64,000 nucleotides of DNA, from positions 124,001 to 188,000 of the forward strand of contig JACKQF010000008.1 in assembly GCA_024232965.1 (NCBI GenBank). Direction: 5' to 3'. The notes under the pieces are model-generated. The model was given only the letters and a program-made list of their open reading frames with translations, made no database searches and was not told the origin of the DNA. This DNA comes from Verrucomicrobiaceae bacterium. GTDB lineage: Bacteria > Verrucomicrobiota > Verrucomicrobiia > Verrucomicrobiales > Verrucomicrobiaceae. Shown here piece after piece: positions 34,884 through 43,432 of the stretch; within the stretch, counting starts at the first letter, position 1; every line of letters begins with the position of its first letter. Both the position numbers and the translations under genes were made by a program.

Positions 34884-35565
34884 CCATCTCCGCCGCTTCG
34901 AGGATGGTTAGCGTCCGCTTTTGGCCATCCTCCCGCGCCTGATAAAAGAGCCCTGCTTCCAGGTCATAGCAGGTCAGCCATCCATCGCCAAACACCCAAG
35001 TGTCAATACAAATGGCGTGCGGCAGGATCAATGGCAGGCCGCTCTTTTGTGCCGTGTGACCACAGATCATCTGCTTCCCAGATATGTGGGGCCGGGAGCT
35101 CGTCACCCGGGCCCATAGCAACTCCGAAGGCCGTTGGACGCTGAGCGGAAGAATGGAATCTACGCTGCCATGCACAAAGAAGTGGTTCTCCGCCTCCCAA
35201 TACAACCGACAGCGCTTTTCCAAAAAATCCCAGTGCGAATCCGGCACCGCGTCATAGGCCAGCGCGATGTTATCGTGATAAGAAAGCAGCGTGGCCCCAC
35301 CGCCGACGGACAACCACTGCCGCACATCAAACTGAGGCTCCCGACCATCCAGGAATAGCTGATCGTGATTCCCCAAAATCGGTACCAACTGGTGCGTGCG
35401 ATCAAGCCGCAGCAACCGATTGATCACGCCTTTGCTGTCCGGCCCACGGTCCACGTAGTCCCCCAGTGTGATGATCCAGTCTGTCTTTGCCGGGCGCGAC
35501 AGATCCAGTACGCCCTCCAGGGCGTTCAAGCATCCGTGAATATCGCCAATGACAAGTGTACGCAT
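34867..35565 (-). CDS. PPP-family metallophosphatase (serine/threonine phosphatase/ApaH-like)
   Basis: The start at 35565 is preferred because the family motif begins at once: MRTLVIGDIHGCLNALEGVL. The PPP signatures are GDIHG, GDYVDRGPDSKG and GNHDQLFLDG, with a late metal-binding HxxQ-like CGHTAQKSG. The 232-residue length fits bacterial PrpA/ApaH-like enzymes, which hydrolyse phosphoproteins or dinucleoside tetraphosphates. Its 3' end overlaps the convergent PNPOx-like gene. Confidence 0.9.
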   Translation of the reverse strand: MRTLVIGDIHGCLNALEGVLDLSRPAKTDWIITLGDYVDRGPDSKGVINRLLRLDRTHQLVPILGNHDQLFLDGREPQFDVRQWLSVGGGATLLSYHDNIALAYDAVPDSHWDFLEKRCRLYWEAENHFFVHGSVDSILPLSVQRPSELLWARVTSSRPHISGKQMICGHTAQKSGLPLILPHAICIDTWVFGDGWLTCYDLEAGLFYQAREDGQKRTLTILEAAEMAIAAD

Positions 35566-35666
35566 TTGGAACAGATAGCACACTGTCTTGCAATCCCCAA
35601 GCACACATCAGACGTAGTCACTCCTGTCAGGCAGAAAATCGCCCTGACTCGACCCAGGTCTTTTTC

Positions 35667-36311
35667 ATGGAACATAGCCCCGAATCGCCAGAGCTCTTTG
35701 CACTCCCCGATACCCTTCCTCTGATGGTATTGAGTGATTGCTACCTCTTCCCAGGGTGCGTGCTGCCCCTTTTCATCTTTGAAGAGCGCTACCGACTCAT
35801 GCTGCTAGAGGCTCTGAGATCAACCCGCATGTTTTGTATCGGCCTACGCAGTCCCGACCACCCATCCGGCGTCCTGCCAACCAGCACCGCGGGCCTGATC
35901 CGAGCCTGCCGCAAGCAGCCAGACGGCACCAGCCACCTTATGCTCTATGGGGTCCAGCGGGTTCAATTCACGGGGTTTCAGCACGACAAACCGTATGTCG
36001 TCGCGAACGTTCAACCGCTCCCCGACCGCCCTTCCGACCCTGATGCACTCCTCGCTTTGCAGACAGTTGCGCTGGCATCGCTGCCCCAGCAAAAACCTGC
36101 CTGTGCGGAAATGATGAACACACTTCGCGCGAAGTTGCTAGCCATGAATGATCCTGCAACGGTCTGCGACATCCTGACTTTCCACTTCGTCCGGCGCAAA
36201 GAAATACTCAATCAACTCTTGGCGGAAACCTCGCCCGTCAAGCGTTACGAAACCCTCATCACCGAACTGCGCCGACCACCCGACGCAGACACAGATGATG
36301 ACGATTGCTAG
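35667..36311 (+). CDS. LON substrate-binding domain protein
   Basis: The start at 35667 gives 214 residues: EHSPESPELFALPDTLPLMV, then LSDCYLFPGCVLPLFIFEERYRLM split over residues about 20-45. These are the hallmark of the Lon N-terminal substrate-binding domain (PUA-like). GVQRVQF and PDRPSDPDALLALQ follow. No ATPase or protease domain is present, so it is a stand-alone LON-domain protein; such proteins are common but their role is poorly defined. It ends 20 bp from the convergent LRR gene. Confidence 0.85.
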   Translation: MEHSPESPELFALPDTLPLMVLSDCYLFPGCVLPLFIFEERYRLMLLEALRSTRMFCIGLRSPDHPSGVLPTSTAGLIRACRKQPDGTSHLMLYGVQRVQFTGFQHDKPYVVANVQPLPDRPSDPDALLALQTVALASLPQQKPACAEMMNTLRAKLLAMNDPATVCDILTFHFVRRKEILNQLLAETSPVKRYETLITELRRPPDADTDDDDC

Positions 36312-36331
36312 GGGAAGAAACGCACGAAAGG

Positions 36332-37552
36332 CTATGGCGAGATCCTCGCCCCAGCTGTCTTGAGTTCGTCGATGAGCTTTTTCGAAGGCTCGCTAATCGG
36401 ATTTCCGCCGATGAAAATCTGGCAGTAGGGCGCCCACTCGCGGTTGCTGTCGTTGTCCTTTTTCCACATGCGATGCAGGGGTGCAAAATCAGTGATCTTG
36501 TTGCCATCAAGGAAAAGGAACTGCAACTCTGTCAGAGGCTCTAGCGGTGCGATATCCGTGACGCCATTCCCTTTGAGGGAGAGCATCGACAGCCACTTCA
36601 TTCCGCCGATTCCTTGCAGGCTGGTGACCTGATTCCCGTCAAGATAGAGCGTCCAGACCTTCGGCAGCTTGAACAGCGCTGAGGCGTCCTTGATCTGGTT
36701 ATTCGCCAAATACAGCGAGGTTAACGCTTGGATGCCACCCAGCGGGGCGACATTCGCGACCTTGTTCCCGGTCAGCTCAACGTACTGGAGGGCCTTGCAA
36801 GTAGCCAATGGAGCAAGATCGGCGATCTGGTTGTTGGACACATCCAAGAACTGCAATCGCTCCATGCCTGAGATCGCAGCGAGACTGGTGATCTGATTGT
36901 CCGGCAGCGTTAACGAGGCCAACGCGATGCATTTTTCGAGACCGGTCAGGTCCTTGATGCCCAGACCTTTACCTTCCACGATCGATACATTAGCCACGTC
37001 GTCTGCGGTCAGAGGCTCCTTGCTATCGCGTTTCGAAAACACCTGTTTACGCACAGCGTCCTCCAGGTTCTTATCCTTGAAGATGGGCTGTGGTTTCGGG
37101 GCTGGCGCGGGTGCGGGCTTAGCTTCGGGCTTCGGCGCAGCGGCTGTACCTGGCTTTGCCGGCGCAGGAGTCGGCTTGGCTGGCGGCGTAGTGGCTTTCG
37201 CGGGCGTTGGCGTTGGCGTTGGCGTTGGCTTAGCTGGTGTTGCAGCAGGTTTTGCTGGAGCGGGTGTCGCGGCAGTTTTTGCTGGGGCAGGCGCAGGCGT
37301 GGTTTTCGGCGGCGTGACGGGAGTAGCGGGCTTCGTAGCCTGTGGTGTTGTCGCAGGCTTCGGCGTGGACGCGGGCGTAGGAGCAGGCTTGGCCGCTGGG
37401 GTTGCTACGGGAGCCGCAGCGGCTTTTGGAGCGGGTGCCGGTGGTGTCGCAGGCTTGGCTGGCGCGGCGGCTGGCTTGTTTTCCTGAGCGATGCCGACCG
37501 CGACGGTTCCGACAAAAGTAAGAACGGCGGGCAAGAGAATGCGTAACTTCAT
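36332..37552 (-). CDS. Exported leucine-rich-repeat protein with Pro/Ala/Lys/Thr linker
   Basis: The start at 37552 gives a signal peptide (MKLRILLPAVLTFVGTVAVGIA) and 406 residues. Residues about 25-165 are low-complexity, built from P, A, K and T (units such as PAPAKPT and TPAK). Residues about 170-400 carry internalin-like LRRs with NxQI/IxxLxPL consensus (LPDNQITSL, VSNNQIADLAPL, LANNQIKDASAL, LDGNKITDFAPL). The repeats make a protein-binding surface. The Pro/Ala linker probably spans cell-envelope layers. It is monocistronic by context. Confidence 0.8.
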   Translation of the reverse strand: MKLRILLPAVLTFVGTVAVGIAQENKPAAAPAKPATPPAPAPKAAAAPVATPAAKPAPTPASTPKPATTPQATKPATPVTPPKTTPAPAPAKTAATPAPAKPAATPAKPTPTPTPTPAKATTPPAKPTPAPAKPGTAAAPKPEAKPAPAPAPKPQPIFKDKNLEDAVRKQVFSKRDSKEPLTADDVANVSIVEGKGLGIKDLTGLEKCIALASLTLPDNQITSLAAISGMERLQFLDVSNNQIADLAPLATCKALQYVELTGNKVANVAPLGGIQALTSLYLANNQIKDASALFKLPKVWTLYLDGNQVTSLQGIGGMKWLSMLSLKGNGVTDIAPLEPLTELQFLFLDGNKITDFAPLHRMWKKDNDSNREWAPYCQIFIGGNPISEPSKKLIDELKTAGARISP

Positions 37553-37646
37553 GGCCAAAGAAAGGGAGTCAATAGGGTTGGGTGACTGTGTAAATACGTG
37601 TTCAGAGGGTTGCAACCTATCGTAAAATCGGCTCAATCCATACCTC

Positions 37647-37931
37647 ATGGTCAATGTTATCGTAATCTTGGAAGTCGACCCGACCCGGGTAGATGAGTTT
37701 TTGGAAGTCATCACTGAAAATGCCCGCGCCTCCCGCGAGGAACCCGGTTGCCTGCGTTTCGAGATCAACCGCCAGTTTGAGCAGCCAAACCTCTTCGCTC
37801 TCAGCGAGTCCTACGTGGACCAAGCAGCCATGGAGGCACACTATCAGACACCGCACTTTGCCGTCTGGCGTGAGAAAAGCGCGACCGGCTTCATCGTGAA
37901 GCGCTGGTCGGTCAAAGGCCCCGTGCTCTAG
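37647..37931 (+). CDS. Antibiotic-biosynthesis-monooxygenase (ABM) domain protein
   Basis: The 94-residue protein is a single ABM ferredoxin-like domain: MVNVIVILEVDPTRVDEFLE, NARASREEPGCLRFEINRQF, FALSESYVDQAAMEAHYQTP and HFAVWR at its end. Such proteins (YgiN/LsrG-like) include quinol monooxygenases and AI-2-processing enzymes. No metabolic partner is adjacent, so the substrate is unknown. It is divergent from the LRR gene and convergent with the DMFA-like gene. Confidence 0.9.
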   Translation: MVNVIVILEVDPTRVDEFLEVITENARASREEPGCLRFEINRQFEQPNLFALSESYVDQAAMEAHYQTPHFAVWREKSATGFIVKRWSVKGPVL

Positions 37932-37940
37932 TGCCCGGCA

Positions 37941-39446
37941 TCACGAGATCGCGCGTTCAATCGCATTCTTCGTGATGCGCTGGACGCGCGCGTCCGGTCC
38001 GTGAGGTCGGGACCAGTGGCTCCACGGGATCATGTGGCCAGGAGGATCACTGAGTCCCTGACTCCAAAAAATGCTGGTCGCATTGAAGACGATGTTCTTC
38101 TTCGGCCCCTCAAAAAGCGTCGCTGCATACTTGCCTAGCCGAGTCCCACCCGCCCAGACATTGCCCTCTGCCACCACGTCTAGTCCAGCGCGATCGGTTT
38201 CGGGATCACCATGAAACTCCCAGCCGACTAGACCAGGAATGCTGTCACCTTTCTTCATGCCGGTGCCCGCAAATAGCCAATGATCCGGCAAGGCGCAGGT
38301 CCAATCCCCTCCGCCATTGAACGGCACGGTCGTCCTTGCGCCGATGATATCGCGCTCGTCTGGACCAGGATTTTCAAAGGGCCCCAGCACTTTTGAATAA
38401 GCCTCTTTTTCCTCTTCTCGGAACTCTCCGTAGCACGTCTGGCGCGTCAGACGGCGGTTCCCTGCCCCCTGCGCATTCGCGGTGAACGGCGTGACCATGT
38501 AGACATCATTCGCTGATAGCCACAGCACGCTTAGCCCATCCGAAATGGCAGCCTTCACGTTTTCATACTGTCGGACGTCCCAGTATTCATCGTGCCCGAC
38601 GCTGATCATGGCCTTGCAGCGCGATAGATTGGCAGGCTCCAGATTGTCTGAGTTTGAGCAGTAAGTCACGTCGTAGCCCTGCGACTCCAGCCAGAAGCAC
38701 AGCGGATACTCCCACAGCAAAAACTCGCCACTGCCAAAGCTCAGTGGGTTCTCAAAAATCTGCACATACTTCCCATATGGGCGATCAAAACTGACGCTAA
38801 CGCCAGGCGCATGGGCAGCACGTGGATCGGTGTAGAGACTTTCGTTTTCAGGCCAGCGATTGTAGGCCTGCCAAGTGTTGTCACTGCATTGAAAAAGAAT
38901 GTCAGCCGGACGGTCGTCCTTCACGATGAAGACGACGTAGCTTTGCCAGTAAGGTTTATCAGGGGACTCCGGCAGGGTCGTCAGCCTGCCCAGATAGACG
39001 CCGCTGGGCCAGTCTGCGGGAATTTCCAGAGTGGTGGAGGCCTCCCACTGGCACTCACGGAGTCGTTGCTCACCCATTTCCGGCACGGGTTGCTCCTTGC
39101 CCTTGAGCGGTCCCATCGTCGTCATCAAGCGTGATCCCGCCCCGCCATACCAACCCATGCGGAAGACCTCGATCTGAAACTCTGCTGCAGGTCGCGTGCT
39201 GACAAAGATGTCGATTTTTTCCCCAACCTTCAAGGATTGGCGAGAGCAATACCCCTCGATGACGGAGGTTCGATAGCTCTTAGCGTTGTCTGGGATCACC
39301 CTCGTGAGCTGGAAGCTGGCCCCAGCACGCGCATTCTCCGTTCGAATGAGATCCGGCTGCGCCCCTGATGCAGCAGACACAGCGGTGCGAGTGCCTACAG
39401 CAATGGCAGCTGCGCTAGTGGTCTTGATAAAGTCTCGGCGATCCAT
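37941..39446 (-). CDS. DMFA large-subunit-like protein, Tat-exported
   Basis: The start at 39446 gives a twin-arginine-like signal (MDRRDFIKTTSAAAIAVGTR) and 501 residues. The domain resembles the N,N-dimethylformamidase beta-subunit C-terminal region: IEGYCSRQSLKVGEKIDIFVS, EVFRMGWYGGAGSRLM, PYWQSYVVFIVKDDRPADIL, FQCSDNTWQAYNRWPENESL, SVGHDEYWDVRQYENVKAAI and GWEFHGDPETDRAGL. It is highly similar throughout to 54968-56383, which lacks the signal. Amidohydrolase activity is a family-level guess. It is divergent from the beta-lactamase-fold gene (75 bp). Confidence 0.8.
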   Translation of the reverse strand: MDRRDFIKTTSAAAIAVGTRTAVSAASGAQPDLIRTENARAGASFQLTRVIPDNAKSYRTSVIEGYCSRQSLKVGEKIDIFVSTRPAAEFQIEVFRMGWYGGAGSRLMTTMGPLKGKEQPVPEMGEQRLRECQWEASTTLEIPADWPSGVYLGRLTTLPESPDKPYWQSYVVFIVKDDRPADILFQCSDNTWQAYNRWPENESLYTDPRAAHAPGVSVSFDRPYGKYVQIFENPLSFGSGEFLLWEYPLCFWLESQGYDVTYCSNSDNLEPANLSRCKAMISVGHDEYWDVRQYENVKAAISDGLSVLWLSANDVYMVTPFTANAQGAGNRRLTRQTCYGEFREEEKEAYSKVLGPFENPGPDERDIIGARTTVPFNGGGDWTCALPDHWLFAGTGMKKGDSIPGLVGWEFHGDPETDRAGLDVVAEGNVWAGGTRLGKYAATLFEGPKKNIVFNATSIFWSQGLSDPPGHMIPWSHWSRPHGPDARVQRITKNAIERAIS

Positions 39447-39521
39447 GGTAAGACATACGCCACAGCTCGCCACAGTTCTTCGAAGAAGGAGACGATCCCC
39501 GCGTTCTATCAGCTCCCACCT

Positions 39522-40658
39522 ATGCGCACCGTTTTCACCGCCGCCATGCTGTTCGTCTTCGCCACGAACCAAGCACTTTCGCAGGTCCCACAACGCATCA
39601 GCGATGTCCTGCAACCCTTTGTGGACGACCATCTCATCGCGGGTGCCGTGGTGCTGACCGCGACAAAGGATCAAGTCCTCGATGTCTCCACCGTCGGTTT
39701 TGCGGACATCGCTGCCAAGAAGAGCATGAGCCCCGACGCGCTGTTTTGGATCGCATCCATGAGCAAACCCATCACCGCAACGGCGTTCATGATGCTGGTG
39801 GATGAAGGGAAAGTGAGCCTCGATGACCCAGTCGAAAAGTATCTGCCTGAGTTTATAGGCCAGATGGTCACCGTAGAAAAAGATGACGATCACGTCCTCC
39901 TGAAAAAGCCAGCACACCCCATCACCATTCGCAACATCCTCAGCCACACCAGCGGTCTACCGTTCAAGTCCGCCATTGAGGAACCAACGCTGGACATGAT
40001 CCCTCTAGCCACCGCTGTGAAAAGCCATGCCATGCAACCCCTTCTGTTTGAGCCCGACACCAAATACCAATACGCCAATGCAGGCATCAATACCGCCGCG
40101 CGCATCATGGAGGTCGTCACCGGCCAGGAATACGCCGCCTTCATGAAGGCGCGGCTTTTTGATCCGCTGGCAATGCTCGACACCACCTTCTACCCCACAG
40201 AAGACCAAGTGAAGCGCATCGCCTTGAGCTACAAAGCCACTGCGGACAAGTCCAACATCGAAGCCACACCCGTGACGCAGTTGCAATACCCGCTCACCGA
40301 CCCCGCCCGGCAGCCGATGCCAGCAGGGGGCCTTTTTTCCACAGCAACAGACATCGCCCGCTTTTGCCAAATGATCCTCAATGGCGGCACGATGGACGGC
40401 CGGCGCTACATCACAGAAAAATCCATCCGCGAAATGACCCGTCGGCAGACGGCTGAGGGGCTCGCCAGCTATGGGCTCGGCTGGGCCGTCAGCCCCAGTG
40501 GATTCGGCCACGGTGGCGCGTATAGCACGGACATGTTTATCGATCCCAGCGCAGGTCTGATCACCATTTTCATGGTCCAAAACGCTGGCTGGCGAGATCC
40601 AAAGGGCAAAGAAATCCTGCCCACCTTCAAGAAGGCCGCTGCATTGTTGCAGCGATGA
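39522..40658 (+). CDS. Secreted serine hydrolase of the beta-lactamase/PBP fold (class C-like)
   Basis: The 378-residue protein has a signal peptide (MRTVFTAAMLFVFATNQALS). The active site is the SxxK motif in FWIASMSKPITATA near residue 85, with Y-x-N in YQYANAGINTAAR near 183, and HGG in FGHGGAYSTD near 325. These are typical of esterase/peptidase-type class C-like enzymes. Whether it hydrolyses beta-lactams is not indicated; most environmental members are esterases or D-peptidases. It is convergent with the SDR gene (6 bp). Confidence 0.88.
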   Translation: MRTVFTAAMLFVFATNQALSQVPQRISDVLQPFVDDHLIAGAVVLTATKDQVLDVSTVGFADIAAKKSMSPDALFWIASMSKPITATAFMMLVDEGKVSLDDPVEKYLPEFIGQMVTVEKDDDHVLLKKPAHPITIRNILSHTSGLPFKSAIEEPTLDMIPLATAVKSHAMQPLLFEPDTKYQYANAGINTAARIMEVVTGQEYAAFMKARLFDPLAMLDTTFYPTEDQVKRIALSYKATADKSNIEATPVTQLQYPLTDPARQPMPAGGLFSTATDIARFCQMILNGGTMDGRRYITEKSIREMTRRQTAEGLASYGLGWAVSPSGFGHGGAYSTDMFIDPSAGLITIFMVQNAGWRDPKGKEILPTFKKAAALLQR

Positions 40659-40664
40659 ATTGCA

Positions 40665-41402
40665 CTAGCTAGGCTTCACCGAAAAGTCGCTGTCCTTCAG
40701 CGATCTAAGCACCAGTTCCCGAGGCACACAAAAATCGTCCATCTCCAGGCACTGCACCGTCGCAGCTGACACATGCGTTGGCTGCAAAAACAATTCCATC
40801 GGAGCCTGCCGATCCGAAGCACCCGCCCAGAAATCGGTCGCCACACCACCTGGTAGCAGAGCCGTGACGCGAATGGAATGCGCCGCCGCCTCTTCGGCCA
40901 GCCCCTGCGTAAAGCCACGCACACCCCACTTTGCAGCGCAATAGACGGTCTCGCTGGGAATCCCACGCAGCGACGCCGTGGAAATGATGTTCACGATGTG
41001 CCCGCCCGATTTCCCCGCAATCATCGCCCGCAGTGCCGCCTGTGATCCCATAATGGTGCCTTTCAGGTTTACATTGAGCATCTGATCAATCTCTGCCTCC
41101 GTGTAATCCGGAATCCAGCGATGCCGAGCCATGCCCGCATTATTGATCCACACCCGCAGAGGGCCCAACTCCGCCTCACACTGCCGGACCACATTGGCCA
41201 CGGATTCCCCGCAGGTCACATCGCAGACGACCGCCAGCCTTTTGCCCTCAGGTAGCAACTCGATTGCCGTCGCCAGCGCAGCCTCATCCAGATCGGCCAG
41301 GCACACCGCAGCGCCACGCTTCAAGAGATCCGCAGCAATTGCGATGCCAATCCCTCGCGCAGCACCCGTCACGACACACACTGATTCAGTCAAATTCATC
41401 AC
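40665..41402 (-). CDS. Short-chain dehydrogenase/reductase
   Basis: The 245-residue protein has the classical SDR motifs: CVVTGAARGIGIAIA (TGxxxGxG), WINNAGMARHR (NNAG), IISTASLRG with catalytic Ser, and YCAAKWGVRG (YxxxK). It is an NAD(P)-dependent alcohol/ketone oxidoreductase of unknown substrate. It starts 34 bp downstream of the RCK-domain gene in the same direction, so the two may be cotranscribed. Confidence 0.93.
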   Translation of the reverse strand: MMNLTESVCVVTGAARGIGIAIAADLLKRGAAVCLADLDEAALATAIELLPEGKRLAVVCDVTCGESVANVVRQCEAELGPLRVWINNAGMARHRWIPDYTEAEIDQMLNVNLKGTIMGSQAALRAMIAGKSGGHIVNIISTASLRGIPSETVYCAAKWGVRGFTQGLAEEAAAHSIRVTALLPGGVATDFWAGASDRQAPMELFLQPTHVSAATVQCLEMDDFCVPRELVLRSLKDSDFSVKPS

Positions 41403-41436
41403 TGCATCATGCGCAATCCACCCCAGTCTGCCAAGC

Positions 41437-42147
41437 TTAGGTTTTGGATTCCAACGGAGTTGGAGCGGCCTTGTTCTGCTCGATCAGTTTTTCCAAGCCA
41501 TCCTCTTTTCCGTACACGGTCAGCACATCCCCGGCCTGGATCAAATGGGCTGGCCCTGGCAAACCAGGGAGATCCTGACCAGACCTTTTAATGGCCAAAA
41601 TCATTACGCCAACGTCGCGCGGCCGAGTGTCCCTGAGGGTGCGCCCATCCAAAAGCGTGCCCGGTAGCACCTCGATCTCCGAAACCACATAGCCAGCCCG
41701 GATGCGCAGCAGCAGTTCGTAGTCCAGCACCTTTACCATCCCGGCACTCTCCAGTGTCCGTTGGATGATATGATCCAGTAATCGCTGAAACCAACTGACC
41801 CGAAATAGCCAGCACAACAAAATCAGTCCAGCTAGCAGCGTTCCAACAATCACTACCGCATGCCCCCCAGTGCCGCTCTGCAAAAGCGTCACCACCAACG
41901 TGGCCAGCGCTGAGGTTAGCCCCACATTGCCAGCAAAAATCAGGTCACGGATGATGCGTCGCCGTAAGGGATGGTTCATCACCAACTCCGCCTCCCGAGT
42001 CGTGAACCCAACCCCAAAAAAAGCGGAGTAGGCCTGAAAACTGGCCGCATCCCAACTCAGCCCCGTCATCATCAGGGCAGTAGATCCCACTCGGACAGCC
42101 AAGAGGGATACAAGGGCAATAACAAACAGTGCGATCACGGGAGCCAT
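41437..42147 (-). CDS. Membrane protein with C-terminal RCK/TrkA-C domain
   Basis: The 236-residue protein has three membrane helices (about 2-18, 70-90, 95-115) around a re-entrant-like segment (AYSAFFGVGFTTREAELVM NHP). A TrkA-C/RCK_C domain follows at about 155-230 (EIEVLPGTLLDGRTL, VMILAIKRSGQDLPGLP, IQAGDVLTVYG). It resembles a small conserved family of potassium-transport-like regulators. A 19-bp hairpin sits directly before the start codon. It lies in the FHA-RCK-SDR gene run. Confidence 0.78.
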   Translation of the reverse strand: MAPVIALFVIALVSLLAVRVGSTALMMTGLSWDAASFQAYSAFFGVGFTTREAELVMNHPLRRRIIRDLIFAGNVGLTSALATLVVTLLQSGTGGHAVVIVGTLLAGLILLCWLFRVSWFQRLLDHIIQRTLESAGMVKVLDYELLLRIRAGYVVSEIEVLPGTLLDGRTLRDTRPRDVGVMILAIKRSGQDLPGLPGPAHLIQAGDVLTVYGKEDGLEKLIEQNKAAPTPLESKT

Positions 42148-42166
42148 GCCTCACTTTAAGCGAGGC
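42148..42166 (-). promoter_or_regulatory. Hairpin directly upstream of the RCK-domain gene start
   Basis: GCCTC pairs with GAGGC across a loop with a CTT/AAG continuation and one A/C mismatch. On the minus strand its 3' arm (GTGAGGC) lies immediately before the ATG at 42147, so the SD-like GAGG would be paired. This might attenuate translation or end the upstream FHA transcript. Confidence 0.35.
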
Positions 42167-42220
42167 TCCACCCGTGGGGAAAGGCTATTTATCCGCGTAA
42201 ACTGGCACCGAGAGCGCGAA

Positions 42221-42820
42221 TCAATGCTCGATTTTGATCTTCGGCATGTCTTTCGTCGCAGCTTCAATCAGGTCGTTGACGATGTTGCGCTCCGTTTCCT
42301 GGTAATGACGCATGGCCAACCCTACAATGAAAGCGACCACAAAAAGCGCCGTCACCAATATCGCCGTCATGCAACCACCGCCAGAGCTATCCTCATACAC
42401 GGCCAACCGCTTCGGCACGCGAGCGCGCTTCATGCCGGGCGCAGCCACTGCGTGCAGCACAGGCGGCACCTCCGGCGGCGCGATAGTCGGCGCAGGCACG
42501 TAGGCTGGCGCAGCGGCCTCTTCGGGCGCATCCCCTTCGTAAAAGATACACTGGATATCCCCAAAACTGATCCGATCTCCATCATTGAGCCGAGCCTCCT
42601 CAATCGGCGCGCCATTGACCCGGGTGCCGTTGCTCGATCCTACATCTTGAACGTACCAGCCATCGCCTTCGCGCCACTTCACGAGGCCATGATGGCCGGA
42701 GACAGATGCGCAACTGAGCGTCACCGAACTGTCGGGATGACGACCAACGGTAATGACTTCACTGTCCAACGGTTGAACAAAGTGGGAGCCGTCCTCGAGA
42801 TATATTGCAATACTGGCCAT
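42221..42820 (-). CDS. FHA domain protein with C-terminal membrane anchor
   Basis: The start at 42820 gives 199 residues beginning MASIAIYLEDGSHFVQPLD. The FHA domain has the phosphothreonine-recognition motifs VITVGRHPDSSVTLS, ASVSGHHGLVKW, GWYVQDVGSSNGTRVNG and LNDGDRISFG. A Pro/Ala linker and a C-terminal transmembrane helix (MTAILVTALFVVAFIVGLAM) follow. It binds phosphothreonine peptides at the membrane. A Ser/Thr kinase is encoded at 49689, though not adjacent. Confidence 0.85.
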   Translation of the reverse strand: MASIAIYLEDGSHFVQPLDSEVITVGRHPDSSVTLSCASVSGHHGLVKWREGDGWYVQDVGSSNGTRVNGAPIEEARLNDGDRISFGDIQCIFYEGDAPEEAAAPAYVPAPTIAPPEVPPVLHAVAAPGMKRARVPKRLAVYEDSSGGGCMTAILVTALFVVAFIVGLAMRHYQETERNIVNDLIEAATKDMPKIKIEH

Positions 42821-42967
42821 GATGGGGAGCGCAAAAATGGGCTGGATCACGGCCCTTCGCAATAGGTAGTTAGCGAATATTCCTTTTTTGACTTCCCCTC
42901 CCCCAAGATTGATGTGCGATGTTCCGATCTTGATCGTATCCATCTTTGCAGCCATCATACGACCATC

Positions 42968-43432
42968 ATGTCCGATTTTCGAAAGTCCCCTTTCCTAGTT
43001 CTAGTAGCCCTACTAGCCGCTAGCCTGCTGCACCCGCTGCAATCCACACGCGCCGGGAGCGAAGAGGACGCCACGGCCACCGTCATGGCGATGTCCGCCG
43101 AACTTGAGAAGCAGGGCTTTGAATTCCGCTCCGACGTTTGGGTCAAGGATCTGCAAGCTGATGTCGGCAAGGCCGTTCGCGTGCAGCTCTTCAAAGGCAA
43201 CGACTACCGCTTCTGCATTGCAGTGCCCGGACGCAGTGGCGTGCAGATCACGGCCGCAGTGCTGGATTTTTCTGGCAAACCCGGCGGAGACATCCAACCG
43301 CTAGCAGATGGCTCAGGCCTGATCCTTTCCTACAAACCCAAAAAGACTGGAGCCTACGCGGTCGCCATCCGGCAGACCGAAAGCGGCAAGCACAAGACCA
43401 CCGCCTGCGCCCTCATCACCGGGTACAAATGA
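42968..43432 (+). CDS. Secreted hypothetical protein
   Basis: The start at 42968 gives 154 residues with a signal peptide (FLVLVALLAASLLHPLQS, cleavage near residue 26). The mature part has a beta-sandwich-like pattern (RVQLFKGNDYRFCIAVPG, VQITAAVLDFSGK, GLILSYKPKKTGAYAVAI). The motif resembles domains that bind substrates in exported proteins. Its stop overlaps the recQ start by 4 bp (ATGA), an odd neighbour for a helicase gene. No family is named. Confidence 0.6.
   Translation: MSDFRKSPFLVLVALLAASLLHPLQSTRAGSEEDATATVMAMSAELEKQGFEFRSDVWVKDLQADVGKAVRVQLFKGNDYRFCIAVPGRSGVQITAAVLDFSGKPGGDIQPLADGSGLILSYKPKKTGAYAVAIRQTESGKHKTTACALITGYK

Noticed and set aside
37081..37480. Repeat-rich stretch with GGCGTTGGCGTTGGC-like units as a mobile repeat
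   Set aside because: It is the in-frame Pro/Ala/Lys/Thr linker of the LRR protein.
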